Below are positions 44,471 to 56,570 of a stretch of DNA of 64,000 nucleotides, piece after piece. Below the pieces are notes generated by a model, which saw only the letters and a list, made by a program, of their open reading frames with translations, was not told the origin of the DNA and ran no database searches. Position 1 is the stretch's first letter; each line of letters begins with the position of its first letter. Origin of the DNA: Agrypnia vestita (lineage: Eukaryota > Arthropoda > Insecta > Trichoptera > Phryganeidae). The position numbers and the translations under genes were made by a program. The DNA lies in NCBI GenBank assembly GCA_016648135.1, contig JADDOH010000486.1:124001-188000 (forward strand), given 5' to 3'.

Positions 44471-45411
44471 ATACAAAGTTTTTGATTAAAATTAATAAGA
44501 TCTCATCCAGTCACGGTAATCTGGAAATTTTAATAGGTCGAAATCAATTGTTTAAACGCGTAATATACATTTATAATTCTTAATTTTATATTAGGGTAAT
44601 TCTATTTACATTTCTTAACCGTAAATAGTATATTCTGTTACATATAAGTCCCCTCATTATTTATTATATTTACCCAAAAATATGTTCTATATATCACCAG
44701 AGTCAAAATTAATCTGTCTGTTAAAAATAAAATAAAATTTTGCATTGAATGTATTTATATATTTTTAATTATTTTTTTAATTCGTGCAGCCGGCAATTTT
44801 AATTTAAAAAGTTTAATTCATTTGTGTCACTAACGAGTTTGCATTAATTGAAGAAAGGGGAAACGGTTACATCGGAAACAAAGATTTGTATGAAAATTAT
44901 TCCAATTTAATCTCGCGTCATGCCAAGGAGGGGCAAGATTTCTCTATCCGGGCAATGTTAACTTGTTAAACATTCAATATAAGTTTTAACGTTCGTTTCT
45001 TTACTTTTTAATGTTCCGTCCCGAAGTAAGTGAGTTAAGTTTTCCGTTTAAGCGCCGCGAGGGAAAAAGATTGAAAACAAATTGAGCCCCCCCCCCCCCC
45101 CCGTTTCACCCCCTCTTCCCGCGTCACTGGAGGAAGGATGATTTGATTTGGGTTAACGCTATCGTTAAGCGCCGCCGGATTCCTTTTCGCCGACAGGCCG
45201 ACTTATTTAACAAACTGTTTTTTACAACATTCAAATTGTGTTCTTTCCAAGTTCACCAGGTCGTGCTGCTTCCTCGACTTCCGACGTTTACCGGGCCAGT
45301 CAATGGGCCAGCCTCTTCACTCCACCCTGTATTTATTTTGACCATTCTGTATAGTGAATTTATAATAAAAATAGTGAATTTGATCACAAGTATTTCAAAT
45401 TTCAAATAAAA
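44471..45411. other. Non-coding; C-run and GC-rich part (45020-45330)
   Basis: Contains an uninterrupted run of 16 C at 45087-45102. No gene is recognised. Confidence 0.45.
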
Positions 45412-45963
45412 AAGTAACCCGTAAAAACCAAGTTTTTATTATACTCCCTTTCTTTGTAAAATATAACAACAATAAAAGACGAATTAAAACATATAACATA
45501 ACACTAAACTTACGGTAATTTACTATATTACTAAAATGTCAGATGTTTTGAGCTTTGATAAGACATTTCATGCTTTGAAGATTAAATTCTAAAAACATTT
45601 GTCAGTCAATTTAGATTTTCGACATTCGTAGTGAAGTACCTATTATGCATACCGACGGAGTAATTCAAATTTAGAAAATATTCCGCGACGTTATCGGGCC
45701 GCCTTAATCAAACTTTTCTAATAATTCGAATTTGAATAAACCAATAAAATTTCTAAAAATCCGAAATTATACCATAATTATTTATTTTTTTTAACGAAAA
45801 TTTGATAAATCTTCTTGATCGTCGCCACGACTCTACTTGCCAAGTTTCATCTCGATTGGATGACGGGAAAATGGTCAAAAATCGATCCAAAGTTTTTGTT
45901 GACGGCAAGCCGGCAAGCAAGCAAGCAAGCAGATGCCACGATTTAATATAAAGGGAGTAAAAA
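45412..45963 (+). repeat. R1 interspersed repeat, copy 3 (full)
   Basis: Starts AGTAACCCGTAAAAACCAAG and ends TTTAATATAAAGGGAGTAAA, with the ACTCCCTTT/AAAGGGAGT pair. GCAAGCCGGCAAGCAAGCAA shows the expanded CAAG run. Confidence 0.75.
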
Positions 45964-46142
45964 CACAATTTATTGTGAATTTTCAACATGAAAACAAATA
46001 TTTTATGTTTAAGTTAAGATATTTAAAACAAAAAAATGTAATCAATCAGGAAGGGAAAAGTTCTGAGTTTGTATTCCGATGTAAGAAAGTAAATATAAAC
46101 ATTATGCCTCGGCACAATGTGTCTGCTTCATGTATTAAAATA

Positions 46143-47253
46143 TTAGGTCCTTACATATGAAATTGACGTTTAGTATGGGAGGAACATAAAGCCGATTTTT
46201 TTTTATTATAATATTTTTATTTAATCAAAGTTTGTACCATTGCTATCTATGCACTTTTGCCATATCATAGGTAGTTCATCGATCCCTTTACTAAAAAAAC
46301 CATTCGGACGGGAATCAATAAAATCTTTGAAGGCGGTTTGGACTGCCCCATCGGAGTTGAATTTTTTCCTTTGCAAGAAGTTATCCAAATTTCGAAAAAA
46401 ATGGTAATCTGTTGGGGTAAGGTCCGGAGAGTACGGTGGATGTCTTAGACATTCCAATTGAAGCTCCTCTAATTTGGTAGCCGTCTGTTGTGCAGTGTGT
46501 GGTCTAGCGTTATCATGAAGCAGCAGTGGCCTAGAGCGATAACCAGCCTCGGTTGTTTAGCAGCTAGCTTTTCCATCATGGTTTGCAGTTGCTGACAATA
46601 GACATCTGCCGTACTCGTCTGGCCAGATTTAAGAAAGCTGTAGTGAACGACACCAGCACTAGTCCACCAAACGCTCACAAGTAACTCGCGTTTGTTGATT
46701 TGCTTCACTCAATTCGTGAGGTACCCACCTTTCAAGCTTTTTCACCTCACCAATTTGCTTCAAGTGGATTAAAACAGTTTTATCACTAACACCGCAGCCT
46801 GCAGCTAACTCGGATGTGGTTTGCGATGGATCCGCTTCCACAATAGCCTTCAATTCTTCATTATCAACTTTGGTCTCCGGCCGTCCACGGGCTTGTTCTG
46901 CAGGTCGAAATTTCCAGAACGAAAACGTTGGAACCAAAAACGCACTGTGTTTTCTTTTGCGGCACCGTCGCCATACACATCATTAATCCTTCGAGCCGTT
47001 TCTGCAGCACTGGTGCCACGGTGGAACTCGTACTCGTAAATAACGCGATATTTCAAGTTTTTTATTTTGTAAACTGAGTGGCGCAAAGAAAAAAACAATT
47101 GAGGAAAAAACAAATGAATTATAATTTTCAAAACACAAATACATGAGTAAATAGCTGTATAAATTTGGATTTGGAATTCCTAACCAAAGAGAAGATATTT
47201 GAGATCAAATTTGCCAGTACGGCAAAACACCAATTTCATATGTAAGGACCTAA
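46143..47253 (-). mobile_element. Mariner element, copy 2 (same internal deletion)
   Basis: Terminal repeats match copy 1 (46143-46171 and 47225-47253, with two changes in the inner part of one end). TA flanks at 46141-46142 and 47254-47255. Length 1111 bp. Confidence 0.95.
46221..47131 (-). pseudogene. Mariner transposase, decayed, copy 2
   Basis: Minus strand: EYEFHRGTSAAETARRIND (47131 side), then a missing base near 46891 shifts the frame before GRPETKVDNEELKAIVEAD and PSQTTSELAAGCGVSDKTV. The same deletion as copy 1 joins the end of ERLVD to WWTSAGVVHYSFL in another frame. A second missing base near 46543 breaks the segment before the HDNARPHTA block. It ends with HPPYSPDLTPTDYHFF (Ala to Thr) and stops at 46221. 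The frameshifts differ from those of copy 1 while the big deletion is the same, so the deletion came first and the point damage later. Confidence 0.93.
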
Positions 47254-48388
47254 TATAACATAGTTTTCTTGTTATCTCCACAACTTTTAGAAATTTTGTA
47301 ATGATTTATACCGTGAAGAGAAAAATAACTGTCAGAACATTAGCTCAAAAAACAAAACATATTATGTAACTACCGTTATACTTTTGTCTGGAAAATATAG
47401 CAGCAAAGCCTCCGTAATAAAGGCATTCAGAAATACGTGTATTCGTGATATGTTTCACTTATTGCCGCGATGGCGAGACGACAATATGATCGAGCACGTG
47501 TGTAATTGCCGGCCGCAGCAGGCTGTAGGCGCCCCGCTCCCGGGTTGATAAGGTTTAATAAAGCGAGCGTGCAGGCTGCGCGAGGCGTGCTCTTCCTCCT
47601 CAGAACAGATTAAATATGTTTAATGAAACATTTCAACGTGTCCGCGAGCTTTTCCCGACACACGACTAGACAATATATCCTCTTAACACTTCTTAATATA
47701 CCTTTACCGTGTAAACTCGACCCGTAGGAGTCACAAAGGAGGTATTTTAACTGTTTTTAAAGAAACGACTAAAAATAAAGGTATCTAACAAAAGTCCGAC
47801 ACTTTTTCAAGCAATTTTTCATAAATTATTATATGCATTTCAACATCATAAATATTGACTCTACAACACCCGGTGTACCTCAGCCTCCTTAAAAATCTTT
47901 CGTCATTGATCCCTGTTATATGTCTTTTTGTGTTTCTGAATTCATTGAACTCCACCTTAACAGCGTTTCCAAGCTCCTGTAAATCTAGGTTTCAGCAATA
48001 ACTTCCAGAATTACTATATAGTTTTTCTCATTTGGTTGTATCAATTCCAAAATTTTTCTTCTAAAACTGGCCCAAAGATGTGCCTCAAAAGTGCACACTC
48101 AATCTCGTTAGTATGTTAGTTACCAAGGGCGTGCAGTTGATATAAACTTAGGTTAAGTTGTTACAGACAGTAGTTAGACTGATATACGTTTTTTACTATG
48201 CGACGATAAACAACAAAACCGTGATCAATAAAAAAATGTGTGTTATCATCGATGATAATTTCATCAAAAATAAACGTATTGTATTTATCATGATCAAAAA
48301 CTTACATTTTATGAACTTTCTTTACAAATTAACATATTCAATTTATTGCTAATTATTGAATAAAAATAATTGTAAGTAATAATAAAAA
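47254..48388. other. Non-coding; GC-rich patch 47490-47600
   Basis: The patch (CCGGCCGCAGCAGGCTG) has no long frame. An open minus-strand segment at 47785-47976 is listed separately. Confidence 0.4.
47785..47976 (-). CDS. Weak exon-like open segment
   Basis: After a GATTTACAG acceptor-like end (minus strand), 63 codons stay open: ELGNAVKVEFNEFRNTKRH, NDERFLRRLRYTGCCRVNIY, DVEMHIIIYEKLLEKVSDFC, then TAG at 47785-47787. No ATG lies at its start and no family is recognised. It may be a chance frame or a transposon scrap. Confidence 0.15.
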   Translation of the reverse strand, partial: ELGNAVKVEFNEFRNTKRHITGINDERFLRRLRYTGCCRVNIYDVEMHIIIYEKLLEKVSDFC

Positions 48389-48438
48389 AATGTTTTGTGT
48401 GTATTACAAGTTGACCTTTGTAATACACACAAAACATT
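48389..48438. repeat. Perfect 21-bp palindromic hairpin
   Basis: AATGTTTTGTGTGTATTACA(A) is exactly inverted across an 8-base loop (48410-48417). Confidence 0.9.
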
Positions 48439-49259
48439 AATGTGTCAGCAAATTTGTACCAGGCTCGTTTCTGTAAGTGATGTGCGCGCAGTTCTCACCA
48501 AAAATTGGACCTTTCAAAGAAACAGTAGTAGATTATATAGTACTGTGGGAGATAAATTTGTAGCCAACTACATAAAACTCGCAGACGTACAGATAGAAAT
48601 ATTAAAAACATTAAGCCTTTTTTACAGATAAAGTGCATTGATATGAAGTCGAAAATAAAAACTTTAGACTTAACCATGGATTGCGGCAACAATTTTAAAT
48701 CGTCCTTTTCATAAGATGAGGATTATTGCAATAATATTTGTTTGAATCTTGAGTAACGTACAGTTTTTTTTTGCATATACCTATGTGCTACACGCCGCTG
48801 CTGTAAACCTTTTCGATTTACCAAAAAATGAAGCAGAAGGCGCCAACTGCCGAAAGATTTCAGAATACAGGTAGAAACAGGAAACATTCGAATACAGGTA
48901 GAAACAATCCTCAATTCCAGATATTATAAATCATCTGTTAGCTAAGGGTCATTAACAAGATGGATCGACCTCTTTTATGCCTGCTCCAACAGGTTGATCA
49001 AATACCATAAATAATGTTTAGAGGCAATTATCGCTATTGCTCCTTGGACCTTTTATATTATTTGACCTTATTTATATTGATGAGTCCTGATAATATTAAT
49101 TGCCAAAGCACAAAACTCAAAAATTAAATCAGATTGGGTAATCTCGGACGAAGAAATTATTGTGCTGCCATAGCCAAAATCTAAATTTGCGAATGAGAAT
49201 GGTACCGTGCTCTATGTTCCCTGTATTCTAAAATGGAATGGAATTAAGGACACTCACTA
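48439..49259. other. AT-rich stretch
   Basis: A possible reverse-transcriptase scrap near 49040-49100 (LLLGPFILFDLIYID) is too short for a firm call. Confidence 0.35.
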
Positions 49260-49450
49260 AAATAATGCTTAAGAATCATGAAACAATTGAGATATGAATC
49301 CATGAACGATTATCAAAAATAAAAGCCAAGCTGACAGATCCTCCATCTCATCGCTCAAGGTAAAATTTCTAGCAGAAGATCTGGAAGAGGAAAAACATGG
49401 TGGAAAAACAGAAGAATCTACGGCCGTGATTTGCAAAGTCCACAGTCCAA
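49260..49450 (+). pseudogene. LINE C-terminal scrap
   Basis: Reads IAQGKISSRRSGRGKTWWKN then RRIYGRDLQ. The GKIxxRRxxGRxxxxWxKNxRxW string is usual in the segment after the reverse transcriptase of several insect LINEs. About 40 codons remain, flanked by stops. The exact clade cannot be told. Confidence 0.45.
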
Positions 49451-49890
49451 TTGATAACATCCGTGAAGAAGAATAAAAAAATTAAAAAAATACGATATAG
49501 AAATAGAATAATACAAGTCGGATTTTTAATAGAATTAGGTATTATGCTTCATTTGATCAATTTATATCATTTAGATTTATCACGTTCATTCTTTTAATTC
49601 ACCACTAAGAAAACATCTTCAAAAAGAAGAAAACATAAGTAAGTAGCATTAATTTTCTAAAGAAGATATGGTTATAAGTGAGTAAGAAAATATTATGTCA
49701 TAGTTATTCACAGGAGCAAATGTCTTATCTCTAAATGAACACACTTAGTCTAATTTAGACAAGAAAGTAATTGATAATGTCAAATAAAACCATTATTAAT
49801 ATAATTTCAGAACTTCTTTATTCAGATTGTTGAAGAATTTAGAAACTTAAACTATTAAACCGGTTTTTATATGGACTGATAATCGGCCCG

Positions 49891-50550
49891 ATTCTGAAAA
49901 TAACAATGTCTAGATCTTTAAGATCTTTATCCCAACACTTAATAGACGATAATAATAATTAAAAATGTCCAGAGCGGATTTTGCTATTCTACGGCTCAAA
50001 TACACTGTATTAAAATATGATATAAGAAAGATTGTTTCTTACAAACGTAATAATTTCTTCATCCACAGCGTCCAGATGAAATATCATGGCTAAACTTGTC
50101 ATAACCGTGTTCGGCGTTACTGCGTATTCAAATCTTTCCATCCTGACATTTGACAGATATGTCTGGATTTTTAAGATTTTTATCCCAACACTTAATAGAC
50201 GATAATAAACGAGACATAGCTTTACGTCGGTGTTTGTTTCTGTAAGTTTCTACATGAGATAGATATAGAGGGAGGGAGAAAGATGTAAATTGTTATCTGT
50301 CAAATGTCAAGGTGGGAAAATTTGAATACGCGGTAACGCGGTCAAGGTTAGCCATGATATTTCATCTGGACGCAGTAGATGAAGAAATTAATACGTTTGT
50401 AAGAAACAATCTTTCTTATATCATCTTTTAATCCAGTGTATTTGAGCCGTTGAATTACAAAATCCGCTCTGGACATTTTTAATTTTTATTATCGTCTATT
50501 AAGTGTTGGGATAAAGATCTTAAAGACCCAGACATTGTTATTTTCAGAAT
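49891..50550. mobile_element. Large foldback/MITE element with ~270-bp arms
   Basis: Left arm starts ATTCTGAAAATAACAATGTC and contains TTTATCCCAACACTTAATAG and AATGTCCAGAGCGGATTTTG. The right arm is its inverse and ends at 50550. Arms agree closely out to about 50160 and back from about 50290. The centre (50165-50210) repeats TTTATCCCAACACTTAATAG once more in the left-arm orientation. No ORF and no clear target duplication. Confidence 0.8.
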
Positions 50551-51764
50551 ACGGATGATTTTCTCTTATGAATTTGCAGCTTGGTTATAATTTAATTAAT
50601 TGTCTTATTTACCATACAAAAACAGGATGCTAAAAAATATAATTGCTCAATATTGTAATGTTTAGTTTGTGGTTTTAAAAAAGGAACAGTGGTCCCGGAA
50701 CCGGTTGGTATTACGAATAATACAAACGCTTAAAGATGTGAATTTTTGTTTTTAATTATATTAATTAACATAGTCCCTTACAAGAAATACAGCTAAGTTA
50801 TTCAATTTTAATATGATTTATTTTTATCGATATTTCGAGGTAAATGGATCATAAATAGAGAGACTTTTTAAAAATATTTCCTGGTGATGTAATTAAGAAA
50901 GATAAAAAGTATATGTTTTACATAAATCATTAGAAAATAAAGAAAATCGGTGCATTTTATTATGCTTTTTACCAAAATTTTACCTTGACTAAACTATTTC
51001 TTATCTGTATAGTGGATCCCTATAATTAGTCTACCAATTGTTCTTTGTGTTATTATATAAACAATTATACTGTTAAGTAAATAAATAAACAATAAAAAAT
51101 ACTTTTTAATGTTGTTATTTATTTTCTGGAAGGTACTCAAATAGTATGCCGTCGCACGTTGGTACTCATCCCAAATTTGATGTATCCCATGCCAATTCCA
51201 ATAATCGTCCAGACGGCACGTCCGGACATGAATATTCATTTAAAAGTTGATAGAAATCCGTTTCATTCACACATGCCTACTAATTTCCTAGCCCAAACTG
51301 AGAAAATATTCAATAAAAGCTAATATTTTTGTTGTGATGATAGAAATATTTAGATATTTCTCATATAAAATTTACGTGTGCTAAAAAAATTACGCTCGTC
51401 TCTTTTTTGCTGGGATAAACAGCATTTTATCACGAGAAAAGAGAGAGAGTAGAATAAAATAAAAATAAAAAGTGTCTTTAGTAAAATATTGCTTGTTTTA
51501 TATACTGAAAAACTTTTTCTAAAAAAATATTTAAAAAAGAGAAGTAAAAAAGTAATAAAGTAATATATTAGTTTTGTGTTATGTATATGTGTGCTCTTAT
51601 GTGCAATTTACTTATTTAATATGATAACATTTTATATTATGTTATACTTAATTTTCCACCAGAATTCTAAAATAAATTTGGAATAAAATAGTTTCAGATC
51701 CTCTCCAAGAAAGGGTACAATAAACCACAAGTAGAATAATAATAATAAATATTTTTAATTGATA
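50551..51764. other. AT-rich stretch
   Basis: A GC-richer piece at 51135-51235 is open in two minus-strand frames (51137-51229 and 50994-51239) but is not assignable. Confidence 0.4.
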
Positions 51765-51985
51765 TAAATTAACTTTGTTAAAACCATTTGTTTATTGAAA
51801 AAAATCAACATGTTTCGAAGCCAATGGCTTCTTCGTCAGGATAAAAAAAAAATATTTAAAAATCGAAGTATAGATCAAAATATTAAAAAGTTATATATGT
51901 AAAATTATAATATAAAGTAACTAATTAACATGAAAATAAAATTAAAAGATAACTATTTGAAAAAAAAAATATATGTAAATATATT
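51765..51985 (-). mobile_element. PLE-B fragment
   Basis: Shares with 25310-25690 the end region (AACTTTGTTAAAACCATTTG), the hammerhead-like motif and the following AAAGTTATATATGTAAAA / AGATAACTATTTG series, all on the minus strand. Confidence 0.55.
51811..51838 (-). ncRNA. Hammerhead-ribozyme-like core (PLE-B, intact stem)
   Basis: CTGACGA, A, GAAGCC, loop ATT, GGCTTC, GAAAC, then ATGTTGAT. The six-pair stem is perfect. GTT is followed by GAT, which pairs with ATC just before CTGACGA. This is the cleanest member of its type here. Confidence 0.55.
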
Positions 51986-52008
51986 TGTTTCATTTTTCAA
52001 TCAATCAA

Positions 52009-52138
52009 ATCAAATTTCTACAGAAACGTACTAGAAAATGGAGTGCAGGGCTTTTGTCAACTCGCTGGACGATGGAAAAAAATTAAGATAGCTGTATGTG
52101 GAGGACAAAGGATAGGAAGAAGTGGCCATTATTAAAAC
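52009..52138 (+). repeat. LINE-like 3' piece, copy 1 (second at 54081-54210)
   Basis: A 130-bp stretch repeated exactly 2072 bp downstream with only a few changes. It reads WRTKDRKKWPLLK near its end, similar to the DRxxWxxL string at the C-terminus of RTE-type LINEs. Confidence 0.65.
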
Positions 52139-53166
52139 ATCTACACTACATATTAAAACATCAAAAGTCAAGTAAACGAAAAATTGTAAGAATAAGCGTG
52201 TGTCTCCGTGTAAACTCCCTTAAGTTTATTTGTTTGCCTCTCACCTTTATTGGAATCCACCAATTTAAGTCTCGTTAGCGCTGCACCCCAATTTGTACTC
52301 TCCGTTAGCCGTAACAACGTAATCCACCGCCACCGCTTGGCGCCGGCGCCTACGTACCCGAGGAAGAAAATGAGATACGAGCTCTAGTCCTCTTCTGCGC
52401 TCCCGGTTAATCTCCAGCGCGGAGCTGAGTGAGCCCACTGAAAATTTGGGAGGTCTGTACGCGAAACTATCGCGAACGGAGGACCGTGGAGTAAATAACG
52501 CGACCCGACACAGGCAGGTTTATCTGCGTAACATCCGGGCGTGTTACAGGGTGATCCCTGTAACACGGAAGCCGGGAATCACGCCTACACACAACAGTTT
52601 ACATTTACACGCTAAAAACAGCAAAACTTATAAACACGTAATTCTAAAAAAGTTGAAAACATGAATACGGCAAAAACACGCTTCGCACATTTCTCATTAA
52701 ACATGGTTCTCAAATAAAAAGGGTAATTTTAGTTTTTTTTATATTTTATATCAATTTCAATAACACCCTTATAATTCAAGTGTCACTCTTATTAATTGTA
52801 GAATAAAATATTTTATTTTATTTTTTTGTGAAATTCAATTCCTGTTGAGATCACAGTATATCTACGTGATTTTCTAAAACCTGGGATTTCATGACGTAAT
52901 CACGTAGCCTATATTACGAAGCGCAAGCGTAATATTATGTATTATTATGGCGCTAAAATGATTGGACCTCGTGCCAGTCGTAGCATAAAATATTAATAAT
53001 AAAGAAAACAATTTTGTTGGGAAATAAAAAATGTAATCTTTTATCATTTCGTATAATGTATAATGAGTCTTCATGTTTCAAAGATGTCCGTTATTAAAAA
53101 TATGTAATAAAAAATATAAAAGAAAAACACTCTATACTACAATTTAAAATTAATTTTTAAAATAAA
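52139..53166. other. Non-coding; GC-rich patch 52270-52590
   Basis: The patch has CACCGCTTGGCGCCGGCGCC and overlapping short frames on both strands. No protein is recognised. Confidence 0.4.
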
Positions 53167-53657
53167 CTAGCTGTGCCCGCGTGGGTTCGCACGCGTAGAT
53201 TTTTAGTACACTGTTTGGATTGTCAAAGAATTTTCGCGAACCTTCTAGAACATTCTCTTTCCATAACTTTCAAGAAATTTATCGAATGTACAAGAAACTT
53301 CTAGACACATTCCGACACTCAGTTTAGAACGTTATAGAACTTTCGGGAATTTTCTAGAACCTTCTCCAGAACTTTCTAGAGCAGGTTTTTCAGGAACCTT
53401 CTAGACTCACCGACACAGTCGGCGCGCCTATTTTGAAACAATCTGAAGCATTTGCGGACTTCCCATAACAAAACAATATGCTAGAAAGCACATTTTCGTC
53501 ACCCATTTCCACCCACGCACAGCCACCCCCACCAAACTCGCATATTTTCGATGTGACACCAAGGACTATCCACCACTATAATCACCGGTAGGGTGGTTGT
53601 GGCAGGTTATGGAGAAAACTTGGCGGGTAGGGAAACACGGGTTTCTTCATATATAGA
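53167..53657 (-). mobile_element. Helitron-like element, copy C (both ends present)
   Basis: Minus strand: A, then TCTATATATGAAGAAACCCG (5' end at 53657), the GC-rich body, two heat-shock-element blocks, then CGCGTG-CGAACC-CACGCG hairpin, GGCACAG and CTAG (53170-53167), followed by T. This is the most complete copy and defines both termini: TC...CTAG inserted between A and T. A TA-rich repeat lies directly outside the 5' end. Confidence 0.75.
53228..53401 (-). promoter_or_regulatory. Heat-shock-element-like arrays, Helitron copy C
   Basis: Units start at 53228, 53233, 53238, 53243, 53248 and 53253 in perfect alternation, and continue with partly degenerate units to 53301. A second block lies at 53347-53401. 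Confidence 0.6.
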
Positions 53658-53760
53658 TTATATAGATATATATATATATATATATATAGATATATATATA
53701 ATATAATATATATATAGATATATATATATATATATAGTATATTATATATATATAATATTG
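53658..53760. repeat. TA/GATATA simple repeat
   Basis: About 100 bp of TA with GATA interruptions. Confidence 0.9.
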
Positions 53761-54080
53761 ATATAGGCTTTTACGTAATATGCGATGTACTCTGTAAGAG
53801 ACGTCGTACATTGTCAATGAATTTCATCGCAATGCTAAATATGTGCTTTTATGGAATCTTAAAAAAGAATTACAGAAATTAAAAATTAAAATAAATGTAC
53901 AGGTAACTATTTTGTAAAATAATGTTTTACGTTTATATAAATTTATTCATTTTATGTACATGTTTTATTTGTAGAAATAAATATGAGCGAATTATTAACA
54001 TAACGCAATAGCTTAACATTCAGTGTAATATATTTATGCTGCAATATTTACAATACGACATGAGAAAAATATTTTAAAAA

Positions 54081-54210
54081 ATCAAATTTCTACAGAAACG
54101 TACTAGAAAATGGAGTGCAGGGCTTTTGTCAACTCACTGGACGATGGAAAAAAATTAAGATAGCTGTATGCGGAGGACAAAGGATAGGAAGAAGTGGCCA
54201 TTATTAAAAG
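54081..54210 (+). repeat. LINE-like 3' piece, copy 2
   Basis: Matches 52009-52138. It continues for some distance into AGAGGTCGTTCCATGAAAAT, absent from copy 1. Confidence 0.65.
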
Positions 54211-55400
54211 AGGTCGTTCCATGAAAATGTGGATGGACATAGGATGGTGAATAAAGGATGGGTTGAATTATATTTTATAAATAGTTGTTTTGAAATAGTA
54301 TAAATCATATTTAAATAAAGACTGTTCGGAAAAGTCTCAAAATAAAATAATGAGCTGCGGGAACCAACGGAAGTAGAGTTATCGCGATTTTAATGTGAAT
54401 TCAATGTCAAAATTCTTGATAAAATTGTAGTGGTTTCAAAAATATAATTACTGCTTTAGAAGATGAAGCTAATTTGAAATTAAAAACTTTCGTAAAGGGT
54501 GGTCTTCTAGCGTCCTACGTCTGGGCTTCACGCATGTGAATGAATATTTTGTCTCTAAACTCCACGTAAAGGATGGTACAGAATTAGTTGGGGCGATGCG
54601 TCATTCTTTATATATTGTAATTTATGCAGATCAGATTGGCCATAGATGCAAGCTGATCTTTAGTGTGAAATCTTTAAATGCGAGAAGAAATATTCATTCA
54701 AGACATCGAGCACCTTAAGATAGCCAAGAAAGCCGCGGATCGATCAGTAAGGTACGAGAACATACAATATTTCATTAATAAAATGCGCAGTTAAGGCCTT
54801 CCTGGGGCTGCCTACTTCACAAGAAGCTGGTATTCGTGTCGAGCTACCTGTCTATCTTGTAACTGACAAAACTTTCCTTGTTGGAACAACCTATTCAAAT
54901 TCAGTGCCTCTCATTTTGTTCGATAAATCTATTCTATTCTAATTTTATTTTTAAAAGCGAATAAAAAATTTGATGATTGATCAATTATACTTTTTACAGA
55001 TCAGTGACTATAGTAACAAGTTACTGCATTTCTAAAAATTCTTAACATTTATTAAACTTGCGGCATTGTAATATTGTCGTAATTTGTTTTCGGAAAAGCT
55101 TAGAATTTAAGAAGTATAGATTTATTTTTTCCTTTGCAGAACTACTTAATAATAAAATGATTTAATAAATACATATATATGCCTTGTTTCTGAATCCACT
55201 AATAATCTTATAATGAAATTGAATATAAATTAAAATTTAATAAATATTATTATTAAATTCTTCAGGTTAAGTGTTATTTTGAATGTGACAGTTGTTTCGG
55301 ATTGTAAGGCCACTATCAAACATAATCAAACTGTAAAACCGATCAATCATTGCCAGAACATTAAGTTAGTGAACGGACATTTGCGGTGGCAGGCCCAAAG
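54211..55400. other. AT-rich stretch
   Basis: A 60-codon frame at 54536 shows no known features. Nothing else is recognised. Confidence 0.4.
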
Positions 55401-55499
55401 GCGTGTAGCTCCCTTCCCTCTGTAATGAGGATCAGCACATCAGAAGCAGTGTATAAAAAAGATTCAAAAAGGCACCTTTTTGAGAAATTATTTCCATAA
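55401..55499 (+). pseudogene. LINE extreme C-terminus
   Basis: Reads ACSSLPSVMRISTSEAVYKK then DSKRHLFEKLFP and stops at 55497-55499. WNSLP..+R.S.S...FK+.LK.HLF is the standard end of Jockey/CR1-type proteins. Only about 32 codons remain; an oligo-A and TATA-rich stretch follows. Confidence 0.55.
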
Positions 55500-55690
55500 A
55501 TTCACAATGTTAAACACTAGTGTCGGAGCAAACAATTTTTATGTAAAGAGCCCTTGAGGTGAAATATAAAAAAAAATGACGCTTTTTAAATTATTCATTT
55601 TTATTTTTATTATAAATGCATCCTTCATTGAGTGTGCGGTCCTGCATTGGTGTGAAACAAATTAAATCCTCGTTAATTAAATTTGCTTAC

Positions 55691-55875
55691 ATTTTTTTTT
55701 AAATAAAGATGCGAACACGGAATACGTGTCACATCAATATTCTTACTATTTTCAAAGTAAGTTAAACGCTTGTGCTATGAAAATAGGACAAACTTGCTGA
55801 TCTGGAGTGAGGTTCGAATCCGCGACCTTTGGATCACGAGGCGAGAGTCGTTACCACAATACCAGCAAGCTACTC
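55691..55875 (-). mobile_element. tRNA-related SINE, copy 2
   Basis: Minus strand: TATTGTGGTAACGACTCTCG (A box region), GATCCAAAGGTCGCGGATTC, GATTCGAACCTC (B box), body TCCTATTTTCATAGC and GAAAATAGTAAGAATATT, oligo-A end. Its boxes are better kept than in the copy at 20653. Confidence 0.75.
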
Positions 55876-56570
55876 AATACTTAATACTGTTGTTGGTTCA
55901 CCAGGTTCACAGGACACGCTGTTATCATTCCGTTAATGTCAGCGGTCACCGAATACATTCAGAATTAGAATTAATTTGATTTTGCGGCGCAGTAGTAATT
56001 ATATCACACACCTTGAGTATACTACCGTTAATCTAAACGTACGACTGAGCTTCCGATTACCCCGGATACCCGTTGAACCGGCTTTATTTAACATGAATAA
56101 TAATTAAATAATTTAATTTAATACGTATATGTTATTTTAAAATAACACGAATTCTTTTAAGTTTTACAGTAATTTTTGATATGGTAAACATGTCAATAAT
56201 TATCATACATTTTTTAAATTTAGATATTGGGAGTACCATATCTTCTAATTATGCACTCATTTATACACTTCAATAAAAACTGCGCCATTAGGATGGGCTT
56301 TGTTTTTCTTTGGATCATTGTATTATTTATTATGTTTGCGCGATCCAGTAAATTTACGAATTAACATTAAGTTTTCTTTTGCAATTTTTATAGGCCTTAC
56401 TGTATAAAGCTTTTCATTATCAGTGCGAAAATATGGTTTAATTTTTCATTCAACATTGTTGAATTTTTCATATTCAAGATTTTTTGTAGTTTAACTGTAT
56501 GTTTTTGGAATGCAATAAACTAGAGTAATTTATTATTGTTGATATTTATAAACATAAATAATATAACAAC
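55876..56570. other. AT-rich stretch
   Basis: Nothing is recognised. Confidence 0.4.

Noticed and set aside
46821..47039. 72-codon plus-strand frame, and similar frames at 24341 and 24379
   Set aside because: Antisense shadows of the mariner transposase.
53650..53760. Regulatory TATA cluster
   Set aside because: Plain TA/GATA microsatellite next to a Helitron end.
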